64,000 bases of DNA from Nitzschia sp. pyKryTriq1 (taxonomy: Eukaryota > Bacillariophyta > Bacillariophyceae > Bacillariales > Bacillariaceae), in the NCBI GenBank assembly GCA_956465555.1, contig OY101122.1, positions 1,871,001 to 1,935,000 of the forward strand, written 5' to 3'. A model generated the notes under the pieces. That model was not told the origin of the DNA, made no database searches, and was given only the letters and a program-made list of their open reading frames with translations. Shown in pieces: positions 41,295-52,692 of the stretch; the stretch's first letter is position 1; every line of letters begins with the position of its first letter. The translations under genes were made by a program, and so were the position numbers.

Positions 41295-43651
41295 TTTAAA
41301 AAGGACGACTGAGATGCTTGGTGCGAAAATGTAAAGGGAAAAGTGTTGGGCCAATGTTTGCGATTGGGAATGAAATTTATGATGAAGAATGTCGTTGACC
41401 AAAGAGTTCGTTTCCCCTGGGGAGTACTGTAGAGTGAGGCAAACTTTGTTGTGGTGCTATGATGACGAAAGGAAAGTGCCGCCGTAGAAGTGCTAATCGT
41501 GCAACTTATATGGCGCTTTCACAGATGATGGTGATGAATGCACGCATACGAAGTACGTAGAACGAGAAGAAAGCGAAAAAGAACAAAGGAAAAATATCGA
41601 AAGAAACGCACGTGTACCGGGAGATAGACCGGATCGGAGTGCAGATGCTCTGTAGATAGAAGCAAGGCAGTTCTACACAAATGCGGTACTTAATTGTCGT
41701 AGAAGGCCGGTTTACCCTGTGACGTAATGTCTCTGATGATGTTCGTTGTGATTCATTTTACCGATAATTATTTCTCCGGTCGCCTTAAAAAAAAAACACC
41801 AGTACGTGGTACCGGTACGTAAGAGTGCACGCCGCCTGATGCCTCTCCCACCAGCACCACTGCGCATCACATCCACAGGAAGGCAGCAGTTGAGCAGGCA
41901 GTTTTACTTTTAACGGACTGTCCCTGTCATGCTTCTTCGACGGAAAGAAATTGATATTTTTTGCTGTTTAAGAAAAGGATTTAAGAAGCTGGAAAGTGTC
42001 CAGTATACACATTTTCTAGTGGAGAAAGAACGTGTTCTTCGCATCGCAAACTGGTGTACTTCAAGGTGGATCCATTGACATTGGCCAATTGAATTCATCC
42101 TGCCGGAGTCAGTCTTGCTTCGAAAAGAATCTGGTGAAGTATGCAGTTTCTCCGAAATGCGACCTGCGAGGAATGGCGATCCAATGTCCGCGCCTGCGCG
42201 ATTTGGTCCACCTACCTTCTTCTCTTGCCTTCTTGCGAACCATTCTTTATGGACTACGAGCCCGACGAACAATCGCAAGGAAGTTTACAACTACTAACTA
42301 ACTTGGCTGCGTACGCGCGTCGTCCTCGTCTTCATCTAAGCGCAACACGATTTTCATACCGGTACGTAGATTATACCGGTAGAGGGTAGATGAGATAAAA
42401 GGAACATTTATGCTGGACCTCACCTGCAGCTCCGATTATTGTCTCGTCAGGGTCTATAAACAATTTAATGATGGTGACGCGGCAAGATATCGCGAAGGGG
42501 TCTCTTGTCGTACATACAGTCCACCGGGTACCTGCGCTACGAGTTGAGTACGCGCGGAAGAAAGCTACAGTAGGCCTACGTACTCGTACGTGGCGCCGGT
42601 GCAAAACCCCGAATCACGAACAGCAGTCATGTGCGCCATCATTTTGAAAACCGCGCTCGCAACCACGACAATGACAACAACCTCCGACCGAATGTTCTGT
42701 GTTGCAATCGTAGCTCCCGCTTATTGCATAGTGGATACTTTTGGTACCTTATTGAATATTTCATCTAATCATACACGTTAGAATGCATTCGTCGAAAAAG
42801 GTACCAAAAAGGAGCCAATGACGGCCACGAAATAGCTACTTGTAGCAGTGACATGAAATTGTCGCTGATCCGCGACCGTGCTACAACAAACACCACAACA
42901 AACACCATACACTTGATGAATATCACATACATCTGCATTGACATTGTGTTTCTAATACATACTTCTTAGCTACAGTAGTGGTACCATACCCGAAAACATC
43001 ATCGCTCTGACTATGACGTCGGAGACATCGTCTGTTCGTCTGATTGTATGTTGTTTTGAAGCTGTAAAAGGCGACAGTCGGGTCCGTCACATCAGCTGAG
43101 CAAAGAAGAAATGACTATCCTACTATCGCTGACAGTGAACGATGTTTATGACCCGTTGTCCCAAGATCTGCATGCAGATGCTGTACGAGAGCCGAATCTG
43201 CGTCTTATCATTCATGGTGTGCAATCACGCGATGAACCGCGTGATGTCCCAATAACGACTATTTTAGTCCCTCGATGTCCACTACCCTTCAACCTTGCTT
43301 CAACCCCCTCTGCCGAATTTTCAGCTGCATATTTGAACTCGCAAAAGAATGAGGAAAAAGAATTTTCATTAATCGTTGCAGTCCTTGTTGGACGAGTGGT
43401 GTGGGTTGGGTGGAATCAGTTTTTCTATGGGGAGGTACCTCTGCATTCACATGTGTTGTTGGCTATCTTGTTGTGGGGGGTTGGTGTTGTCGTGGAAACA
43501 GGCGTTGGAAGCCAGTGAATTTGAATAGCTTTCTTGTTTGATTGTGTTGTTTCGCTTCTTTCTTACTGACTTTGACAGGATTTTTGTCGGTAGTAGGATG
43601 AACTATTGAAAATTCCATGATCTGGATAGTTTGAAGTTGTCGTCGGGCGGA
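41295..43651. other. Long intergenic stretch, no supported gene
   Basis: The promoter side of the DUF6824-type gene. GTACCGGTAC motifs occur near 41808 and 42357-42382. A plus-strand frame at 43111-43518 (135 residues, ATG start, one hydrophobic stretch at the end) could be a small gene but matches nothing I know. Frames at 41910-42278 (minus) and 42141-42389 (plus) are likewise unsupported. Confidence 0.5.
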
Positions 43652-44695
43652 TCAACGAAGACCACCTTTCTCCTTATATGTTGCAACTTTTCCAGCATTC
43701 TCGGACATGACAGCCTCAGATGCTGCATCAACATCCTCTTTAGGAATGAAAGCAAACCAGTCATTGCACGCTAACTGAGCCGCCAACAGATATTCAAGAA
43801 TTTCGGCAATGTCCATGTCTCCGGTCTTTCGTTGGTATTGCAGCTCAGCCTTGGCATTGTCAACATTTTCCAGTATCTGGTTTCGATACAAATCTCGAAG
43901 ATCCAGATCACTCACAACGACAGAGTTCACATCGGGCAAAGCATTATTTCGCACCAAGTTCTTCTTGGTATCGCCTTTTACATTCAACTGATAGATATCT
44001 CCAAAGACAAGATTGTTGGTATAGGCGTTTAGAGCAGCCCGTATACTGTTGGATTGTTCCAAATTGCGTTGTCTAGATCTCAAAATTCGGAATTGAGTCT
44101 TGTCGCCCCACTGCTGAATAGCGGTATTGAACCTATCGTAAGGTGTAGTATAATCAACTCCGATCTCGGCTCCTCTCGCTTCGCGTTCCCGGAGACGTGC
44201 CGATTGCCAAGCCGAACTAGTGTCGATTTCCAAGTATCTTGTCGATAGCCTGTTTTCGTCGGGCATCAAGAACGAAGCTGGCTCCTCGTCGAAAAACTGG
44301 GCAAGAGGTTCGGTAGAGGAAATACTGTCTGTGCTGTTTTCAGCTTGAATAGATTGACAAATTGCAATTGCTTGGTCAATATACACTCGTACCCGGGTCG
44401 CTGGACGCAAAAGTTCGATGGGCCCCCGCACTTCGGCAGCCAGTGCTGGAAAAGATCCAGACGTCGAGAGGCCACCGGAAATGAAGAGTGTCGCCCAAAA
44501 AGCAGCATTATTCTTGAGGAACTCTCTGCGTCCTCCAATACCATCGAAATCCCCATGGACCGAAGCTGTCAATCTTGATTGTCGACGAGCTAACCGGAAC
44601 GACGACAAAAATGCCAACCCTCGCGTGGACGAGGAGGCCTCCGTAGAGAGAATCCAAAAAATACTCAGCAGAATGAGTGCTTGCTGGTTCCACAT
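43652..44695 (-). CDS. Thylakoid-lumen protein imported by the Tat route, unknown function
   Basis: A 347-residue intronless protein with a tripartite presequence. A signal peptide (1-25) ends in TRGLAF, with Phe at the plastid-entry junction near 29. A transit segment follows, then GRREFLK (55-61) with a twin-arginine pair and a hydrophobic stretch, and SFPALA ends at 86 before AE. That order is expected for stromal entry followed by Tat export into the thylakoid lumen. The mature part is mostly predicted helical, with no enzyme motif that I recognise (SAWQSARLREREARGA, then LEYLLAAQLACNDWF). Lumen proteins of this kind often assist photosystem assembly, but no assignment is made. A long in-frame extension to 44899 lacks the targeting order, so the ATG at 44695 is chosen. 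Confidence 0.8.
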   Translation of the reverse strand: MWNQQALILLSIFWILSTEASSSTRGLAFLSSFRLARRQSRLTASVHGDFDGIGGRREFLKNNAAFWATLFISGGLSTSGSFPALAAEVRGPIELLRPATRVRVYIDQAIAICQSIQAENSTDSISSTEPLAQFFDEEPASFLMPDENRLSTRYLEIDTSSAWQSARLREREARGAEIGVDYTTPYDRFNTAIQQWGDKTQFRILRSRQRNLEQSNSIRAALNAYTNNLVFGDIYQLNVKGDTKKNLVRNNALPDVNSVVVSDLDLRDLYRNQILENVDNAKAELQYQRKTGDMDIAEILEYLLAAQLACNDWFAFIPKEDVDAASEAVMSENAGKVATYKEKGGLR

Positions 44696-45692
44696 GATAT
44701 TAGACAGGAATGTGATTTTATTATTTAAAAACACCAGTCTCGTGAAAGAAGAGAGGATGTCAAGGATAAATGGTTCTGACGACTCGTCTTGTGATCTTTC
44801 ATCATCGTCATCCGTCATCGTCGTCTCGCTCCCAATCGGCGCGGGGGCGGGAGAAAAAGTCGAGATCCAAAAAATCAAATTTGCGATGACGTCACCCACG
44901 AACAGTCACGCTCGTGTCTCAAAAGGTATGCTGGATGATGCATCGACCATCCACGCAGACCACGCGAACTCGTTGTATACTACAAGTACCGGTAGCCCAC
45001 CAGAGTAGCAGCCTTCTTATCTATATTGCAAAGCTGCATCTAGTATCAACCCAAAGAATCTTCTGTACTTTGTTGTAACAACGAAGAACAAGAAGGTGGT
45101 GAGATGCCGAACGAACAAGTACTGTAGTGCTTGCATTCTCGGCTACTACTCAAGTAGTACCTTCCTCTACTAGTACTAAACGAAAGGAATCATCATATGA
45201 TGATCACACACTACCATGACTCCTGCATTGCCATCCATAAAGTGTTCGAAGAATTGCTCTCCCAAAACTCTTCCCTTTTTAGCGTGAAGAATTATGGCAA
45301 ATCCAAGCCTTGAATCTGTTGGGCCAGTTGATCAATACGGAACGCACATGTTCTTCTTGCTACTAGATGACGACTCGACCGCTGTCGCGTGAGCTCAGAA
45401 CATACAGTAGGACGAACTCTTCAATAAAAATTAGAACACAATTGTAGTAGACTACAAAAAGAAGTAGAGTGTGTGAGGTACTGGCGGCTGTCGCTCCGGC
45501 GCAAGAGAGATTTCCTCTCGACCATCAAGGTACAGTAGTTGCGAAGTGAGAGACTGCACTTTTTTGCTGCTTTAGGAAAGTGGTATGCGCACAACAGAGT
45601 ATGTAGACTGGAATTGCATTGTGTTTACCCATATTATTTTTCTACGCTATAGCAACAGTGGTTACCGAAATGATGATTCCCGTTCTTCTTTT
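44696..45692. other. Intergenic with a transposon relic
   Basis: Upstream of the lumen protein and at the 3' end of the DUF1275-like gene. The stretch at 45503-45580 is a diverged arm of the transposon at 39036. A GTACCGGTAG motif lies at about 44990-45000 and CTACTAGTAC at about 45169. The in-frame minus extension to 44899 is not treated as coding. Confidence 0.65.
45503..45580. mobile_element. Relic of the 39036-39613 transposon family (one arm)
   Basis: It reads GAGAGATTTCCTCTCGACCA, then ATCAAGGTA, GACTGCACTTTTTTGCTGC and TTTAGG. It aligns with the right arm of the element (CTCTCAACCGTCAAGGTA ... CAGTGCACTTTTTCGCTGCT ... TTACG) with several substitutions and a small insertion. No opposite arm was seen within about 600 bp. 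Confidence 0.65.
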
Positions 45693-46770
45693 CTAGGCAA
45701 ACATCTTCTTGGCAACCTTGTCGTAGCCTCCGGCAACGAATAAGTAAACCAAAGCAGAGATGTACAAACTGGACGAGCCGTACGTCTTGGAAATCTCGTA
45801 GCTCAAGTAACCACCAGACCAGAAGCAAGCTCCCAATCCGGCGAAAACCTTGAGCTTGAAAAGATTGGCCTTGTTTCCACGAAGGATTTGTCCAATGAAG
45901 GTACCCATGTCTGTTATCAACGGCGGAGCCATCATGATTCGGGAAGGGAAGCAGATGAAAAAGTAATATAAAGGCAAGTGAATGGATCAATGATTGTGAG
46001 ATAAGAAAATAACGCTTTCGGGCCCCAGTCACAGCAAAAAAGCATGTCGGAATCTGGTTCATAGAATCGGCAATAACGAATTCATTCTTACCGCTTGAAA
46101 TACCACTGAAGTGGGCAGTGCGGCACAAATTGCTTGTCATGGTCGAAGTGACAGAGTTGTTGATGCCGTTGGCTATGGCCAATACGTAGAATCCCAATTT
46201 GACCGAGGAAGCGTCATCCAAAAACATCTTGGCGATGATCATTGATCCAGCAGCGATGGTCAAAGGAAGACCGTACGACGAGCTGGACACCAAGAATGGC
46301 GATGGGTTAGGTTGGCAGTATCCGGCAACAAGCGAACCGAAAATGTAACTGCCAAGGACCTTGCCCAAGAATCCGAATTTGGCCATGTTGCCGGCAGCCA
46401 AGCCCAAGGCCGAGTTGGTCCACGAGGCGGTGACGGCAGAGACGGCTTGAGAGCTGCCATCGGCGGCCAGGACACCCGAAAGGGCGCAGCCATTAATAAA
46501 TCCAGAGTTCAAAGCCAAAATCAAACCCATCAAGACGGATGCTGACTGGGAGACGAAAGCGGCCGGTGCGGCATCAGCTTTCTTTCCTCCACGAGGAACG
46601 CCAGCAACACCGAAGGCAGTGGTGTCAACGTTTTGAGTTGGCAGATCTTGAGCCGAAGATCGAACCAAGGCCACGGGTTGGCTTGGTGTTAGTCTTTGTT
46701 CGGCAAGAACGGGAGAGGTAGCGGCAAGAGCCGCCAAGGCAGCAACGACGAAACGACGAAGGTACAACAT
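45693..46770 (-). CDS. DUF1275/YoaK-like membrane protein
   Basis: Two exons: 46770-46092 and 45910-45693, with a 181-bp GT..AG intron; 298 residues. The signal peptide (1-23, ending VLA) precedes a linker with RGGKK, and the rest is six or seven membrane spans. Family marks are the early SGFINGCALSGV, the GINNSVTSTMTSNLCRTAHF block and HFSGISSDMGTFIGQ across the splice site, which match DUF1275 (bacterial YoaK type; function not established). The intronless reading would run on to a different, hydrophobic-poor tail, so the spliced model is preferred. The N-terminal signal suggests ER or plastid membranes; the AFGV sequence at 51-54 is not a clear plastid junction. Confidence 0.82.
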
Positions 46771-47904
46771 TCTCAGTATTATTAGCTTTATTCCGATGTC
46801 GAGGCAACTACTCTAGAAACGCAGATTGTGACACCAACCGTGCACCGTCGTCGTCGTCGTCGTCGTCGTCGTCAAGACTGCGGAATCTGATGAATGTGAG
46901 ATGCTTCCTTCGTTGCGTTCGGATTTCTCGGATCTGGCATCAAGCAACGATGCGATTGGCTCTTTTGGTGGAAAGTATCCTACCGCTACCGGTGGTAGCG
47001 GTACCAGTACAGTTCGAGTATATGCCGTTCATCACCGCTAACTGTGCGCTTGAACCTCATCAATGACGTCACAGGCAAAAAATCGAGAACCCGCGCACGC
47101 AAGGCACCACTTCAAATCATGATATGACTTCTTCGACCCAAACGTGTTAATCAGATTGGGATGATTGATTCTCCTCGCTCGCGCCAAAATAGCGCGCGCC
47201 CCCCGAAAATGATGACTGATATGATGTAGAAATAGTGGGTTATGAGCCTACTATTTGGGCGTCGTAAATAGGTGGATTTGTGATGAATTGTAAGTTCTTT
47301 AGTTTTATAATTTGTGAGCTCATTTTGCTCATCATCTAGTTGTACATTCTTAATTTCCTCATTCGAGAGTTCGGGTTTCGAAGGGCAGCTTTGGAGCTCT
47401 TTTACCATCTTCGAAGCCCTCAGAGTTTCGAGTACTAGATTCCTCGTATTAACGTTGGGAATTGTGTTAAAGTCTACATACGGATATGACTGCGTGAGCC
47501 GAGTACCAGAACACATTGCATTCTGCCTCGCCAAATGACTGTCAAAAGGTTTGGATGAGTTGGAAGAGGATTGGATTTATGAGAAAGAGATGTGTCTGAT
47601 TATCGATCTTGCCCGACAACGTGGTTTCCGATAAGGGTGAGAATTCACTGTGCTGTAACTCGAAGTCGGAGTGATGTTTGCTCGATCGATGATCTTGTGT
47701 GATCATCGGTCGTCTCTCGTCGGTCGGATAGGTGATCGCCAATTCTTGGCGCGCTCTGGTCGACTTCTGGTCTGTCCGTCTCTCGTTGGGGGTGCGAAAG
47801 ATTTCGAATGGTGAGATCTTTTGCTCTTCCGTACGTCCATATTCATCCTTTCCATCCCTCTCTGTCCGTACGATAATGATTCTTTGAGGACAATTGTAAC
47901 ACAA
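46771..47904. other. Divergent promoter region, no gene seen
   Basis: A (GTC)9 run at 46846-46873. TACCGGTGGTAGCGGTACCAGTAC-type sequence at about 46983-47010 is a GTAC cluster. GCGCCAAAATAGCGCGC at 47181 contains an E2F-like GCGCCAAA. Minus-strand frames at 47151-47534 and 47542-47970 show no domain and overlap the methyltransferase leader. Confidence 0.55.
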
Positions 47905-48927
47905 ATGACATTGCAGAATGATGAAACGATAAGGCCGTTCGAATGGTTGACAAGCCCGAGTTCTCTGCAAGACCTCTTATCAATGTTGCCCCTCAGCGGA
48001 AACAACACCAAACAGGCTTTACACATCGGGTCGGGAAGTTCTACAGTGGGAGAATTCCTCGTAGAAGAGCTATCCTATGAACGGGTTTTAGACGTCGATA
48101 AAGATGAGGGGACGCTTCAACGAATGAAAAAACGATGGCACGATAAATGTGCTAAGAGTGGTGTGTTATCTTGTCGATTGGAACATGTGATTGTGGACTT
48201 TACAAAATCTCGCATTGAATCGGCGGAAGATGCTTCATTTGGTCTCGTACTGGACAAGTCTACTTTGGATTGTACATTGTGCAGTGACAATGCAACAGCT
48301 GCATTATTGGTGGAGGTATATCGATGTTTGGCTGTGGGCGGAGTCTATTTGGTGATATCCTTTCATGAAAAAGACTTGCTCTTGCCACTTCTCCGTGACC
48401 TCCCAGGCGCTGACTGGGAAATTACATGCCAGACCATGGCCCGACAGGTCGAGCAACTAGAAGGTCTCCACTCAAAGAATGAATCATCCCAGGTCCATGA
48501 AAGTACCCAGTTGCATCCCCCCTTGAATGTTCTTCTTGCCCGAAAAGTGGAAATGTCGGGGGGTCGCCAAGAGCATCTTCTATCGTTCCAAGACGTCCGA
48601 GAGCACGTCCATCGCGTCAATGATGTATGGTTTCAGCAGTCGCACCCACTTTTAACGCGACAACGACAGCAAGCGCTTCAAGACAGTTTTTCCGAACCAT
48701 TGCCACTCCCCCAGGCCTATGAACATTTGTTCACTGAGGCGGAGCGAGAACATTTGACCTACGATCTATTTTTGGAAGACTGGCAGGTCTTTTATAAACA
48801 GTGGGAAGAGCGTCGGCTTGAATCCGATGGAAGAATGTCATCATCTTTGGATGAAGTTGTTTCTACGTCGCTGGAATTAAGAATTACCTTCGAAATGGCC
48901 GTGGAGTTTTTGACCGAGATGCAATGA
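47905..48927 (+). CDS. SAM-dependent methyltransferase, METTL13/EEF1AKMT-like
   Basis: A 340-residue intronless protein with a Rossmann-type methyltransferase fold. Motif I is ALHIGSGSSTVGEF (near 39), an Asp/Glu acidic stretch follows (RVLDVDKDEGTLQRM), and GLVLDKSTLDCTL (near 117) carries the substrate-side motif typical of METTL13- and EEF1AKMT4-type lysine methyltransferases. LLVEVYRCLAVGGVYLVISF is the next beta strand. These enzymes methylate Lys residues or the N-terminus of translation factor eEF1A, but the partner here is inferred only. An in-frame extension to 47821 has no homologous features, so the start is set at the ATG before LQNDETIRPFEWL. Confidence 0.82.
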   Translation: MTLQNDETIRPFEWLTSPSSLQDLLSMLPLSGNNTKQALHIGSGSSTVGEFLVEELSYERVLDVDKDEGTLQRMKKRWHDKCAKSGVLSCRLEHVIVDFTKSRIESAEDASFGLVLDKSTLDCTLCSDNATAALLVEVYRCLAVGGVYLVISFHEKDLLLPLLRDLPGADWEITCQTMARQVEQLEGLHSKNESSQVHESTQLHPPLNVLLARKVEMSGGRQEHLLSFQDVREHVHRVNDVWFQQSHPLLTRQRQQALQDSFSEPLPLPQAYEHLFTEAEREHLTYDLFLEDWQVFYKQWEERRLESDGRMSSSLDEVVSTSLELRITFEMAVEFLTEMQ

Positions 48928-49623
48928 TACTCGGGCAAAAGAGACTCCTCATGAAAGCGAGCGATGAGATGGTCCTTGGAATATCTATTTGTTCTTAAAA
49001 ATGGATGGATAGGAAAGTGACCCTTGGGAGAGGTGTGCAGCCTAGTATGTTGTAAGATCAACAAGCCAAAGGCGAACGTCTGGCGGGCGAACCCTCCAAA
49101 GAAGAACAACATGACTATAGTACTAGTATTTTTGATCGAGCAAAGACCGAGCCTAAAAACGTTATCCGCGTCTTTAAGCAAGCGTAGTAATAGTCTCCAA
49201 CCTGGCAATGACTGCGACCAGTGGTTGGGGATGGTACAAGTAGTCTACGAGTGCACAATGCAGGATGCAGGAGGATTCTTGGGTCGGTTCTGTTGGCACG
49301 TACCAATACGCGGAGTACCGTACCGGTAGATAGTTGGACGACTCGACTCGGATCACGAGCTCCTTTTGTCAATTCAAGAGGTCCTCAGCGGTGTAACCAT
49401 GCGCTCCCAGGGCGATTTTGAAAGATGATGCTGTCGCGGGGTGGCGTTCTTGTCTTGTCCTTATTTGTCTGATGATGATGATGATGGGCATCATCGTCCC
49501 TCTTCCGCTGACCAGTACAAGTACCAGATACCCCTGGTACCTGGTACTCGCACTGTACGAGTATCCCTCTCATATCATCATTCCAATCCTATGTCTTAGT
49601 CTTTAGTCATTAGTCTACGAACA
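48928..49623. other. Intergenic, with GTAC-palindrome motifs
   Basis: Upstream of the GPCR. CGTACCGGTA at 49319-49328, and a run GTACAAGTACC..CTGGTACCTGGTACTCG at 49510-49555. No gene seen in either strand. Confidence 0.65.
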
Positions 49624-52552
49624 ATGTCTCTCGAATATACGTTCCAAGAATCAGTATTGACATCGTTGCCAGATGTGGACGAATGGCGCAGTTCTGCAGG
49701 CGAAGAAGAAGAATGGACGCGATCCATGGGGAACAATCTTGATGTGCTTGTTTCTACCGCCGATGCTGCAACAAACGCCACAACAAACGCTGCCAGAGTG
49801 GTTTGCCACGTGGTAGCTCTCGACTCATTTCACAAAGGCTATGCTGGTTCTGGTAATAGTAGTGGACATAGCGACTACGAACGAGCCGCTGCTGTTGCCC
49901 TGGCTCTGCACCATTTAAATACCGGAGACGGAAGTTTAATCCCGGAGCTCAAAGGGTTGTCGGACCGCTGTTCCATTCGATTCTCGCTCGAGTTTATTAA
50001 TACCGCGAGTCGAGCCTTGACTCAAGTGGCCTCGGTCCTATCAAGAAATGAATTATTAGCAGAGCGTCCTCCCTGTGCCTTCCTGGGCGCCGGCACTTCC
50101 AGCGTTTCCATCCCCTCGAGTATCCTCACGGGTTTTCGTGGATTTCCACAGCTGAGTCCGACGGCTACAAGTTCCGATTTGAGTGATCGAGGCCAACATC
50201 CATTATTTGGACGAGTAATTCCTTCCGATGCAGACAATGCGGTGGTCTACCTCAAGTTCTTTCGAGATGTCTTAAAGATTGAGCACTTGTGTCTCTTGAA
50301 CAGCGGTTCTGACCATGCATCGTTTGGGGTGGGTCTAGTGGACAACATTATCCATTTAGCACCAACAGTGGCACCGGATTTAAAATTATGGTCAATCACC
50401 CTTCACGGAGTGGGTGGTTCTATGAAAGATGTTATCGATCGCATACTGAAACGCCAGTATCGATACGTCTGGACTCTTATCGAGCCGGACCAAGAGCTCC
50501 ATGATGCGTTGTTGGAAGAGGCAGCCCGGCAAGGATTAATTGGGCCGGATAGTGGTTTTCAATGGTTCTTTGGGGATTCCTTTCATTCAATATTGCACGG
50601 GCGACAATTTGAGGAGGACTCGGTGTTGCAGCAGGCGTATCATGGAGTCGGCCTGTTGGAAGCCACGGGGGAAATATCGGATAGGGCGGCTGGCTTGTCT
50701 CAACAACTCCAGAGTTTGGACAATCCCATGGATTTACACTACCTCGAATCTATCCTTCCATCTCCTCCTCTGGATCAAGAAGAGGGTATCATAACAGGTC
50801 TGCAGTCCACGTTGGTCCAGGGGAGTAGTAACGTTGGCTTTTCAGTCTTTGCCTACGAAGCGGCTGTGGCCTTGGGATTGGGGGCTTGCCATGCCGTTGT
50901 GGAATCATCATCCGAAGGAGACTACTTTCTGTCTGGTGGTGCCCATTTTGAGAACATCCTGAATACGACCTTCACGGGTGTTGCGGGGAATAAAATTTCC
51001 TTGGACCCAAACACAGGTTCACGGTATGCAGATACTGTCTTTTATCGTGTTCGCAACTACGTTCCCGAAACACTTGCCGATGGTGATGGAGATGTATTCT
51101 TTCGAGACGTGACGACACACGTATATCAGAATGGGGCCTGGGAACAGTTAGCAGACTTTACCTTTGCGGGTGGAACGTTGTCGATACCACCTGATATTCC
51201 TCCTCCTGATATTCAAGAAGAAATCGTTTCCACGGGTGTCCGAGTGACCTTATTAATCATGTGTGCCTTGATCATCTGTCAAGCAGTCGGGTTCAGCTAT
51301 TGGACAGCATGTCACAGGAAATCTCGTGTGATCCTGGCAAGTCAACCCATCTTTCTGCACGCAATTTGTTTTGGGATTTTTATATTCGGCTGCGCGATTA
51401 TTCCGATGACGTTAGATCACGGGGTCTTAAATCTGTCGGGTTGTCAAAAGAAATGCACGTCGACCGTGTGGCTGTTTTCATTGGGAGTTGCCATCACGCT
51501 TTCGGCCTTCGTCGCCAAGACGCATCGGGTCAATCGGATTCTCAACAATCCAAACAAATTCAAACGAATCAAGGTGTCAGCCCGGCAAGTGGCAGCTCCC
51601 ATGATTGTCAGTTTGTCTCGTAAGTACTGCGTATTCATCACCAAGCAATGGTCTTCGATGAACGGTCTCCCCAAGTGTCTTGAATACTCAATACTGTACC
51701 ATTACTCCACTCACACCTCACTTCTCCATTCTTCCTCTCTTCTATTTACTCGTAGTGAATATCATTCTCTTGTCCGTCATGACTGCAGTTGCGCCTCCTC
51801 AGTATCAACTTCAAGTCGAAGGAGTCGATATCTTTGGTAGAGTTGTTCAGCTCGAAGGCAGATGCGATTGGACCGATGCCTCTCCCTACATGATTGCATT
51901 GGCAGTACTCCATCTTATTGTGTTGATGATTTCGGGTTGGGAGTCTTACAAGGCGCGCAATCTCTCCACCGAATTCTCGGAAAGTCGTTACGTCTTTCGA
52001 GCTCTCTTGTCGACCTTGGCCGTCACCTTTGTAGGACTCCCGTTGGTCTTTCTGGTCGAAGACAATCCTAATGCCTTGTACTTTGTGACGAGCGCTATCA
52101 TTTTTGTGACGTCCACTGCCATCCTTGTCTTGACCTTTGGCCCCAAAATGCGTCAGCTCTACGAATTGAAAAAGGGAGACACGGGGATTAAGGATAGTAG
52201 TAAAACCGGTTCTGCGGGCGCTTCGGAAATGCGTAGGTGGAAAATAAGCGGATTGGAGGACCCTTCACCCAATCGAACAAACGGGACCAATGGCAGCGCC
52301 GATACAGCTACGAATACCAGTCCTATCGCATCATCAGAAAGATCGGGACTCAAGGGAATGAAAATATTGACGCAGAAATCCAAGTCCAAACTCTTTCACG
52401 AGAATGAGGAGCTCGAGGGCCGTTTGCGGGAGCTGCAGCGGCTCATTGACACGTCGGACAGCATTGAAAGCCTTCGAACAGCTCTCACGTGCTCCACGGC
52501 GAGTGGTGGGGTCAAAGGAGCAGTCTCAACGTCCACAAGTGCCGAGCCGTGA
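49624..52552 (+). CDS. Class C (GABA-B-like) G-protein-coupled receptor
   Basis: Two exons: 49624-51619 and 51756-52552, with a 136-bp GT..AG intron inside TM4; 930 residues. An extracellular Venus-flytrap-type ligand-binding domain (about 55-500; FLGAGTSSVSIPSSIL and GFPQLSPTATSSDLSDR recall the periplasmic-binding fold) precedes seven spans (538-562, 575-598, 612-635, 656-680, then four-residue loops, to about 780). TVWLFSLGVAITLSAFVAKT, then HRVNRIL, matches the class C TM3 end, and FGPK after TM7 matches the family. The cytosolic tail ends in a coiled coil (LFHENEELEGRLRELQRLI), as in GABA-B subunits, which pair through it. No clear signal peptide is visible at the N-terminus, so the true start could lie upstream. 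Confidence 0.9.
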
Positions 52553-52692
52553 GGAATTGAGGGAAATGACTCATGGCAAAATATTGTCGCTCTAGCAGAG
52601 TACGAATAGGTGTAGACTACTCTGTAAGATCGGGTTTTTCTTTGATCGGATGTTACTGCAACTTGTAACCAGCTAGTCCCCCCGCCTGCTTC

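Noticed and set aside
47151-47970. Minus-strand frames upstream of the methyltransferase
   Set aside because: No domain or splice signals, and one overlaps the methyltransferase coding start on the other strand.
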